From Thermomicrobiales bacterium (GTDB lineage: Bacteria; Chloroflexota; Chloroflexia; Thermomicrobiales; UBA6265): a stretch of DNA of 5,128 bases. The stretch lies in NCBI GenBank assembly GCA_025928535.1, contig JAICJJ010000258.1:1-5128 (forward strand), in the 5' to 3' direction. Position numbers and translations under genes: made by a program. A model generated the notes under the pieces. That model searched no databases. It was given only the letters and a program-made list of their open reading frames with translations, and had not been told where the DNA came from. Every line of letters begins with the position of its first letter. Position 1 is the stretch's first letter. This document shows, piece by piece, positions 1 through 4,417 of this stretch.

Positions 1-176
1 GGGGCGGCGAAGGGGGCAGCGTTCTCATCCTGCTTCGCCGCGACCGGCTCGACGCGCTCGCGTCCACGTTGCGCGACGGCTACTACCGCCGTTACGGGAT
101 GGCCGATCGGGCCGACCTCATTCACCCCTGCCGCTTCGCGCCCGGCGCCCGCGTCGAAGCGATCGAAAACGATTGA
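1..176 (+). CDS. GHMP-family sugar kinase (galactokinase/arabinokinase-like), C-terminal fragment
   Basis: Only the last 57 residues are in the window, read in the frame starting at base 3 and ending at TGA 174-176. The fragment opens with GGEGGSVLILLRR, which fits the glycine-rich C-terminal motif of GHMP kinases (GGGxGG or GAGFGG, then a hydrophobic strand). It continues with a helix-like DRLDALASTLRDGYYRRYG and ends IHPCRFAPGARVEAIEND, close to the usual galactokinase ending in which a Cys-Arg pair and a G-A-x-V stretch close the last strand. Members phosphorylate a sugar hydroxyl (galactose C1, arabinose and relatives) with ATP in the cytoplasm. The Glu where galactokinases normally have Phe, and Ser where they often have Cys, suggest a galactokinase-like paralogue rather than canonical GalK. 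The substrate cannot be told from this fragment. Family is fairly secure, exact enzyme is not. Confidence 0.72.
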   Translation, partial: GGEGGSVLILLRRDRLDALASTLRDGYYRRYGMADRADLIHPCRFAPGARVEAIEND

Positions 177-200
177 CCCGAGGCGTCAGGCGGTTCATTC

Positions 201-243
201 GGAACCCGGGCGCCGGACCCGTGTTCCAGTCCAGCATGGGACT
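201..243 (+). other. Two adjacent hairpins between kinase and hydrolase genes
   Basis: Bases 201-227 can fold into a hairpin with ten pairs and one C-T mismatch (GGAAC-C-CGGG against CCCG-T-GTTCC) and a 7-base loop. Right after it, AGTCC (228-232) pairs with GGACT (239-243) around a 6-base loop, and three T follow the last C (243-245). They lie 25 bases after the kinase stop and just before the hydrolase ribosome binding site. They could end kinase transcription or sit in the hydrolase leader. The T-run is too short for a confident intrinsic terminator. Confidence 0.35.
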
Positions 244-256
244 TTCGATCCGCGTC

Positions 257-264
257 GAGAGGAG
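257..264 (+). promoter_or_regulatory. Ribosome binding site of the serine hydrolase (sets GTG start)
   Basis: GAGAGGAG lies 5 bases before GTG 270-272. This strong Shine-Dalgarno match is the reason for choosing the GTG start, and the twin-arginine signal begins about 20 residues into the resulting protein as expected. Confidence 0.7.
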
Positions 265-269
265 TTGAC

Positions 270-1532
270 GTGCCGCACGAGCCGACGCCTCACGATCCGC
301 GCCGATCCCTCGCCGGCGCCCGACTGTCGCGTCGCGCGGCGGTGGCGGCCGGAGCCGGCGGCCTTGCCAGTCTCCTTGCGTCGGAAATGACCGGTTTCGC
401 GCAGACGAACGACGCATCGCCGGTCGCCGCGAGCACCGGCAATTCGTTTCCGCCCGAAACGCAACTGGCGCTCGAGGCGATCGTGCGTGACAGCCTCGCC
501 GGCACCGACACGCCGGGCGCGCTGGTCGGCGTCTGGTTTCCGGGACGCGGCGAGTGGGTGCGCGCGGCCGGGATCGGCGACCTGACCACCGCCGCGCCGG
601 TCGGCATCGACGATCATGTCCGGATCGCCAGCATCACCAAGACCTTCACCGCGACCGCCGTCCTGCTGCTCGTCGAAGACGGCAAATTGCGCCTCGACGA
701 CAAACTGGATCAATTCGTGTCCGGCATTCCGAACGGCGACCAAATCACTCTGCGTCAGGTGCTCGGCATGACGGCCGGCATCGCCAACTATGTGACCGCG
801 CCGGTGATCGCGGTCGACTATGTCCGCGATCCGCTCCTGCCGTTCACGCCGCAGCAAGCGCTCGATCTCATCCGGACGCTCCCGCCCGCCTATCCGCCGG
901 GCGCGCAAGCCCGGTATTCCGACAGCAACTACATCCTGCTCGGCTTCGTCATCGAACGCGTCACCGGCCAACCAGCGGCGGAGGTCATCATCGATCGCGT
1001 CGTCCGGCCGCTCGGTTTGACCGAAACGACCTTCCCGACCACGCCCGACATGCCGTCGCCCTACCTCCACGGCTACCTCGGCGCCCATCCGGGCGACCCG
1101 CTGCGCGACGTGACGCGCTCGAATCCCGATGTCGCCTGGACGGCCGGCGCCATGATTTCGACCGTCGCCGATCTGCGCGTCTGGGCGAAAGCGCTCGCCG
1201 AAGGAACGCTGCTCAGCCCGGCGATGCAGCGCGAACGGTTGACCTTGAACCGCTTCGCGTCGCCCAATCTCGATGTCGGATACGGCCTCGGCGTGCTGAG
1301 CGTCAACGGCCTGATCGGTCACAACGGCGGCATCTTCGGCTACAGTTCGTGGATGGCGCATGCGCCGGAAGAAGACGCCACGCTGGTGGTCATCACCAAT
1401 CGGGCGGCGACGGAAGGCGGGACGGCCGATCCCATTTTCTACGGCATTGCGCGCCTGCTCTTCCCGGACCGATTCCCGCCGCTCGCAGCCACCCCGCAGG
1501 CCGCGCCAACCCGAGCGACGCCGACCGCGTAG
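270..1532 (+). CDS. Tat-exported serine hydrolase, beta-lactamase / DD-peptidase (class C-like) family
   Basis: This 420-aa protein has the penicillin-binding-protein fold signatures in order. The S-x-x-K motif is SITK at 121-124 (nucleophile S121, K124). The second motif is Y216-S217-D218 in YSDSNYILLG. H351-N352-G353 is the HxG equivalent of the KTG box. The N-terminus carries SRRAAVAAGAGG (RR at 21-22) followed by a hydrophobic stretch ending near FAQ-TN, a Tat signal, so the mature enzyme is folded in the cytoplasm and then exported. A low-complexity linker (SPVAAST) precedes the catalytic domain at about 60-400, and a Pro/Ala/Thr-rich tail ends the protein. Family members include AmpC-type beta-lactamases, D,D-carboxypeptidases, D-aminopeptidases and esterases; the substrate cannot be predicted. 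Asp at the third position of the YxN motif is a variant seen in non-lactamase relatives, which argues against calling it a resistance enzyme. The gene is monocistronic in appearance, since the next gene converges on it. No strong promoter was found; TTGACC at 173-178 is only a possible -35. Confidence 0.93.
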   Translation: MPHEPTPHDPRRSLAGARLSRRAAVAAGAGGLASLLASEMTGFAQTNDASPVAASTGNSFPPETQLALEAIVRDSLAGTDTPGALVGVWFPGRGEWVRAAGIGDLTTAAPVGIDDHVRIASITKTFTATAVLLLVEDGKLRLDDKLDQFVSGIPNGDQITLRQVLGMTAGIANYVTAPVIAVDYVRDPLLPFTPQQALDLIRTLPPAYPPGAQARYSDSNYILLGFVIERVTGQPAAEVIIDRVVRPLGLTETTFPTTPDMPSPYLHGYLGAHPGDPLRDVTRSNPDVAWTAGAMISTVADLRVWAKALAEGTLLSPAMQRERLTLNRFASPNLDVGYGLGVLSVNGLIGHNGGIFGYSSWMAHAPEEDATLVVITNRAATEGGTADPIFYGIARLLFPDRFPPLAATPQAAPTRATPTA

Positions 1533-1570
1533 ATGGATTCAGGCGCTGGCGTCGCGGGCAACTCTCCGGT

Positions 1571-1906
1571 CTAAAAGTCGTCGCGCGGCAAGTCGTCCAG
1601 AAACCGCCGTTTCGGCTTCCGCTTGATGTCGCGGCTGCCGGAGCGGCGGTTGCGGTAGGCGGTGGTCAGATGCCGGCCGGTGTCGGGATCGAGCACGAGC
1701 ACCGTGCCTTCCAGACGGCGACAGCGGTCGTCGCGCCGGTCTTCCCACGGAATGTCGCGCAGACCGAGATGGACGAACACCGCCTTGCCGGCGTGATAGA
1801 GCCGGCCGTGCGCGAAGACGTAATCGACATCGTCCGGATCGAGGTTGCGCTGGGCGAGCCGGCGGCCGGCGTGCGCCGACACCGTGGCGACGGAGTAATC
1901 GCGCAT
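1571..1906 (-). CDS. DUF4258 domain protein
   Basis: This 111-aa protein matches the DUF4258 pattern: an N-terminal S-x-H-A segment (VSAHAGRRLAQRNLD, H12, R15-R16, R20), an acidic DPDDVDYVF helix, a conserved HGRLYHAGK turn (H33-G34), and a final strand pair LVLDPDTGRHLTTAYRNR (68-87). A basic tail follows (RDIKRKPKRRF) and then an acidic end. The frame is open further upstream to 2002, but ATG 1906 is preceded by a strong ribosome binding site and the domain begins there, so the longer start is rejected. The function is unknown. As I recall, similar small proteins are often encoded beside YgiT/MqsA-type antitoxins, and the short basic protein with a closing T-x-Y-R strand resembles RelE/MqsR-style toxins, so a toxin-like or RNA-acting role is a guess. 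No antitoxin gene lies next to it: the hydrolase converges 38 bp downstream and the 121 bp upstream hold no gene. It has its own promoter and may also receive transcripts from the dehydrogenase. Confidence 0.82.
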   Translation of the reverse strand: MRDYSVATVSAHAGRRLAQRNLDPDDVDYVFAHGRLYHAGKAVFVHLGLRDIPWEDRRDDRCRRLEGTVLVLDPDTGRHLTTAYRNRRSGSRDIKRKPKRRFLDDLPRDDF

Positions 1907-1912
1907 CAGGTT

Positions 1913-1918
1913 CCCTCC
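1913..1918 (-). promoter_or_regulatory. Ribosome binding site of the DUF4258 gene (decides the start)
   Basis: Read on the minus strand, GGAGGG inside a longer GGGGGAGGGAA run sits 6 bases before ATG 1906. The alternative upstream start at 2002 has no comparable site and would add 32 residues that do not look like the domain. Confidence 0.75.
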
Positions 1919-1978
1919 CCCGGAGCGGCAGCCAGCGCGCCAAGTCCCCACACGGCGTGACGCTGGCCGAACCCGATG

Positions 1979-1988
1979 TGTACGTACA
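1979..1988. promoter_or_regulatory. Palindrome TGTACGTACA, candidate operator
   Basis: This is a perfect 10-bp palindrome, extended to 12 matching positions of 14 over 1977-1990. It covers the predicted transcription start of the DUF4258 gene, where a bound dimeric repressor would block initiation. No regulator gene is in the window, so the binding protein is unknown. Confidence 0.4.
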
Positions 1989-1990
1989 TA

Positions 1991-2019
1991 ATTGTCCGCC
2001 AACCGCCGAGTTTTGTCAA
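1991..2019 (-). promoter_or_regulatory. Predicted sigma-70-type promoter of the DUF4258 gene
   Basis: On the minus strand a perfect TTGACA (2019-2014) is followed after 17 bases by GACAAT (1996-1991), which matches TATAAT at four of six positions. Transcription would start near 1984 and leave a leader of about 78 bases. The promoter begins 8 bases after the dehydrogenase stop codon, in an AT-richer patch of an otherwise GC-rich region. A competing TATGTA at 1990-1985 is too far (23 bases) from the -35 box. Confidence 0.5.
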
Positions 2020-2027
2020 TCAGCGCA

Positions 2028-3005
2028 TCAGTAGCCGGCGGTCAGATCGACCGTATGGCGCATCGGCGCGCCGGCCTGAAACCGGCGGGCGTTGTCGATG
2101 ATGCGCTCGACCGCCCGTTCCCAATACCGTGGCGTCGCGCCCGAGGTGTGGGCGGTGATCAGGACGTTGTCCATCTCCCAGAGCGGCGAATCGGCCGGGA
2201 GCGGTTCCGGCTCGGTGACGTCGAGGCCAGCCCCGCCCAGCCGGCCGGCGCGCAGGGCGTCGATCAACGCGGCGCTGTCGATCGCGCCGCCGCGGCCGAC
2301 GTTGTAGACGAACGCGCCCGGCTTCAGCGCCGCAAACCGCCCGGCGTCGAACAAGCCGCGCGTTTCGTCGGTCGACGGCATGGCGAGCGCCACGTGATCG
2401 GCCAGCGCCAGCGCCTCGTCGAGACGCTCGACCGGATAGACCTGCTCGGCCCATCCGGGCGCTGGGCCTCCGCTCTGGCGACGCACGCCGACGACGCGCA
2501 TATCGAGCGCCTGCGCCCGGCGGCCGAGTTCCGACCCGATCGCGCCGATGCCGACGATCACCAGCGTCTGGCCGCCCAATTCGAACACCTCGCCGTGGGT
2601 CACCGTGTCGCGCCATTCGCGGCGCTCCTGCGCGCGAACCAGTTGCGGCAGGCGGCGGGCGAACGCGAGCATCATCGCCAGCAGATGCTCGGCGATGTTG
2701 GACGCGTGAATCCCGCTCATGTTCGTCAGCACGATGCCTCGCGCCGCCAGATCGGCGAGTGGCAAATGTTCGACCCCGGCGCCGCGGGCTTGCACCCAGC
2801 GGAGGTCGGGCGCTTCCGCCAGCCGGTCCGCGGGCAATGTCCAGACAATGGCGGCGTCGGCTCCGGCAAGCGATCCGGGCGCCAGCGGATCGGCGACGAC
2901 CGCGATCTCGACGTCCGGCAACGCCGCTCGCAAGCGTTCGAGAATGTCCGGCGGCGTCTCGCCCGCCAGCGCGATCCGATTCAGTTTTCGCCGTTCGTGG
3001 TCCAT
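2028..3005 (-). CDS. D-2-hydroxyacid dehydrogenase, NAD(P)-binding (GhrA/PGDH superfamily)
   Basis: The protein has 325 aa, the usual length for a single-unit cytoplasmic D-isomer 2-hydroxyacid dehydrogenase, which interconverts 2-oxoacids and D-2-hydroxyacids with NAD(P)H. Visible signatures are: substrate-domain loop ARGAGVEHLP (73-82, with G75-A76-G77-V78); NMSGIHASNIAEH (95-107); Rossmann glycine motif G152-x-G154-x-x-G157 in VIVGIGAIGSELGRR; NVGRGG with catalytic R238; LDVTEPEPLP with catalytic E267; and AHTSG with catalytic H286. The cofactor-selecting strand ends VVGVRR (R175-R176), where arginines instead of an acidic residue suggest NADPH preference; this is inference. The substrate is not predictable; glyoxylate/hydroxypyruvate or another short 2-oxoacid is likely. 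ATG 3005 is chosen because GGGAGG (3011-3016) lies 5 bases upstream; the frame stays open far beyond but only as the antisense of the next gene. It is divergent from the 3189 gene and upstream of the DUF4258 gene. Confidence 0.93.
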   Translation of the reverse strand: MDHERRKLNRIALAGETPPDILERLRAALPDVEIAVVADPLAPGSLAGADAAIVWTLPADRLAEAPDLRWVQARGAGVEHLPLADLAARGIVLTNMSGIHASNIAEHLLAMMLAFARRLPQLVRAQERREWRDTVTHGEVFELGGQTLVIVGIGAIGSELGRRAQALDMRVVGVRRQSGGPAPGWAEQVYPVERLDEALALADHVALAMPSTDETRGLFDAGRFAALKPGAFVYNVGRGGAIDSAALIDALRAGRLGGAGLDVTEPEPLPADSPLWEMDNVLITAHTSGATPRYWERAVERIIDNARRFQAGAPMRHTVDLTAGY

Positions 3006-3010
3006 TCTGT

Positions 3011-3016
3011 CCTCCC
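3011..3016 (-). promoter_or_regulatory. Ribosome binding site of the hydroxyacid dehydrogenase (decides the start)
   Basis: GGGAGG on the minus strand, 5 bases before ATG 3005. It fixes the start within a frame that remains open for almost 1 kb further upstream. Confidence 0.75.
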
Positions 3017-3022
3017 TTCCGC

Positions 3023-3036
3023 CGATCGGCCGATCG
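3023..3036. promoter_or_regulatory. 14-bp palindrome CGATCGGCCGATCG in the dehydrogenase leader
   Basis: A perfect 14-bp palindrome lies 6 bases upstream of the dehydrogenase ribosome binding site. It could be an operator for a dimeric regulator or a leader hairpin. In GC-rich DNA such a palindrome can also arise by chance, and I could not find a clear promoter on this strand to anchor it. Confidence 0.3.
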
Positions 3037-3044
3037 CCGCGAAA

Positions 3045-3093
3045 CCGTTCGCCGCGTTGACGCGTTGGAACGGGCAGCATGCAGAGCGAACGG
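3045..3093. repeat. 8-bp inverted repeat in the divergent gap
   Basis: CCGTTCGC (3045-3052) and GCGAACGG (3086-3093) are exact reverse complements separated by 33 bases. They lie between the divergent dehydrogenase and secreted-protein genes, upstream of the latter's promoter. A paired regulator site or DNA looping element is possible; chance is not excluded. Confidence 0.3.
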
Positions 3094-3125
3094 CCCGGTG
3101 GTTGGGACCATTGTGGCCGGGGGAC

Positions 3126-3155
3126 TTCTCGAAGGCGAGCACCGTCCGCTATACT
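3126..3155 (+). promoter_or_regulatory. Predicted promoter of the secreted two-module protein
   Basis: TATACT at 3150-3155 matches the -10 consensus at five of six positions. The best -35 is TTCTCG (3126-3131) at 18-base spacing, a weak three of six match, so the promoter may need an activator. Transcription would start near 3162, leaving a leader of about 27 bases before ATG 3189. Confidence 0.5.
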
Positions 3156-3188
3156 GTGGCCGTGGGCCTGGTGCACCCTGGAGTTATC

Positions 3189-4127
3189 ATGCGCGCTTGG
3201 ACGAGGGAAGAGGGCAAGCGCACACCCCGCGGCGCCGGTTGGGTTCGATGGTCGCCTTTGGTGGCCATCGGCATCGCCTTGGTGTTCATTGTGTTTCACG
3301 CTGACGGCGCCCTCGCGGACGAATCGGCTCCATCGGCGGCGGACAATCATTCCCTCTCGGTCGCCATCGACTTCCCCGACGGCGGCATCGCGAGCGACGA
3401 ACAACTCTGCCTCGCGATCTTCCCCGGCTCCGCGACCGATCTTTCCAAGCCGCCGATCCAGTCGCGTTGCCTCGATTCCGGTCAATCGACCGCGAATTTC
3501 GCCGGCCTGCCGCATGGCGACTATCAGGTGATCGTGCCGGGACCCGGCTCGGTCATCTCCTCCAGCCGCTACCAGGGCCAGCGGGTCGACACCAGCATCC
3601 CAAACCAGCCCGACCTGAACTCGTTCGGCATCGACGTCAAGTTGTCGCTGGTTCCCGCGCTGCAAGGCGTCACCGGCAATGTCCAGGTCAACGTCTTCGG
3701 CTGCCCGCCCGGCACGAATGGCGGCAGCGACGCCACCGCCTGGGCGACCGAATGCAACGCGGTGGCGGGGGGCATTCCGGTCAGTCTGTCCGGCGTCGGC
3801 ACGATCGGCGACACGTCGGTCCAGGCGGTCACCGGCGAGCAGGGGCCGTCGACCGGCAAGGTCGAATTCACCAATCTTCCGGCGGGCGCCTACCAGATTC
3901 AGGGCAAGTTGCCGTCCAATGTCTCGTCGCCGGCATTGTTCCTCGAATCGAGCATCGACGGCAGCCTCGGCCCGATCGACCCGCAAAAGCCGGTGTCGGT
4001 CCGCCCGGCCGAAACGGTGGCGGTCAACGTCTATCTGGTGCTCGATGGCAGCGACCAGGCCGCCGCGCCGTCCGCCACGCCGGACAACGGCGTCGGCTCC
4101 GACCTGACGATCTCCGGCGGCATCTAG
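3189..4127 (+). CDS. Secreted protein with two beta-sandwich-like Cys-paired modules, function unknown
   Basis: This is a 312-aa exported protein. The basic N-terminus (to R20) is followed by a hydrophobic segment at about 22-37 and an A41-L42-A43 / D44 signal-peptidase site, so the mature protein is extracytoplasmic. Two beta-rich modules follow. Module 1 (about 55-155) has C74 and C94 and ends in NFAGLPHGDYQV (103-114). Module 2 (about 164-286) has C172 and C189 and ends in EFTNLPAGAYQI (226-237). The F-x-x-L-P-x-G-x-Y-Q turn is typical of prealbumin-like/SpaA-type and carboxypeptidase-regulatory-like beta sandwiches, which usually act as surface stalks or adhesion modules. The four cysteines would plausibly form two disulfides outside the cell. 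The C-terminal 25 residues are disordered, with no sortase motif or second membrane segment, so it is probably released or held by an uncleaved signal. ATG 3189 has GGAG 5 bases upstream and the predicted promoter just before it; earlier in-frame starts overlap the divergent gene. No enzyme motif is visible. Confidence 0.8.
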   Translation: MRAWTREEGKRTPRGAGWVRWSPLVAIGIALVFIVFHADGALADESAPSAADNHSLSVAIDFPDGGIASDEQLCLAIFPGSATDLSKPPIQSRCLDSGQSTANFAGLPHGDYQVIVPGPGSVISSSRYQGQRVDTSIPNQPDLNSFGIDVKLSLVPALQGVTGNVQVNVFGCPPGTNGGSDATAWATECNAVAGGIPVSLSGVGTIGDTSVQAVTGEQGPSTGKVEFTNLPAGAYQIQGKLPSNVSSPALFLESSIDGSLGPIDPQKPVSVRPAETVAVNVYLVLDGSDQAAAPSATPDNGVGSDLTISGGI

Positions 4128-4417
4128 ACAGCGCCGATCTCGTTTGAGTTCGTGTGGACAATTTCACGTGGCGCTCGGCCTCGCGCGGGGCTAAAGACCC
4201 CGCGCTAACGCCAATAACCCGGCTAAAGCCGGCTCAATAATGACGCTCACATCGTTGACAATCGGCGCACACAATATGCCTTTTGAGCAAATCCCTTCAA
4301 TAATCCACCAATCAACAGCCGGCTTCAGCCGGGTTAATGGCTTAGCGCGGGGTCTTTAGTCCCGCGCGACGATGGCACTATGGCTCGAATGCGGCGCTCG
4401 TGTCGCCAAACGCCGCC
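4128..4417. other. Convergent intergenic gap without genes
   Basis: These 290 bases separate two convergent genes and hold only the inverted-repeat element plus short flanks (4128-4180 and 4370-4417). I found no reading frame, RNA gene or T-rich intrinsic terminator in the flanks. TTGACA at 4255-4260 has no suitable -10 box at normal spacing. Confidence 0.7.
4181..4369. repeat. 189-bp inverted-repeat element (REPIN/MITE-like)
   Basis: The left arm (4181-4234, 54 bp) and right arm (4317-4369, 53 bp) are reverse complements at 50 of 54 aligned positions, with three substitutions and one indel. They flank an 82-bp AT-richer core without a reading frame. Each arm holds two hairpins of one design, a GC stem around a CTRAAG loop. 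The left arm has GCGCGGGG/CCCCGCGC (4183-4205) and CCGGCT/AGCCGG (4219-4232); the right arm has CCGGCT/AGCCGG (4319-4332) and GCGCGGGG/TCCCGCGC (4345-4367). The core contains TCAATAAT twice (4234-4241, 4297-4304). The layout is that of two REP-like units in opposite orientation, or a small non-autonomous element. It lies between two convergent genes and its hairpins could also end transcription from both sides. No convincing target-site duplication was found. Confidence 0.8.

Noticed and set aside
195..1361. A 388-codon minus-strand frame opposite the serine hydrolase
   Set aside because: It is a typical GC-rich shadow frame, Arg/Gly/Asp-rich, and no domain is visible. The plus strand carries all hydrolase motifs.
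554..1960. A 468-codon plus-strand frame overlapping the hydrolase and DUF4258 genes
   Set aside because: It is an Arg/His-rich frame-shifted reading of the hydrolase and then antisense of the DUF4258 gene, with no recognisable motif.
2028..3986. A 652-codon open frame on the minus strand that extends the dehydrogenase upstream
   Set aside because: The extra N-terminal part is the antisense of the secreted-protein gene and of the divergent gap. It lacks any domain, and a strong ribosome binding site marks ATG 3005.
1992..4127. A 711-codon plus-strand frame reaching back from the secreted protein
   Set aside because: The first 400 residues are the antisense of the dehydrogenase with Arg/Asp-rich composition. 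The signal peptide, ribosome binding site and promoter all point to ATG 3189.
4158..4167. ACAATTTCAC, the same as a short piece of the lac promoter region found in cloning vectors
   Set aside because: Only 10 bases match and the flanks do not, so chance explains it.
4255..4283. TTGACA in the core of the inverted-repeat element as a promoter
   Set aside because: No -10-like hexamer lies 16-18 bases downstream, and there is no gene to drive.
4181..4369. CRISPR array
   Set aside because: There are only two main repeat units, in opposite orientation, with a single 82-bp interval and no regular spacers.
4166..4379. Possible target-site duplication around the inverted-repeat element (ACGTGGCGCT and ACGATGGCACT)
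   Set aside because: The copies differ by a gap and a substitution. The left one lies 5 bases off the arm while the right one overlaps it, so they do not behave as a duplication.
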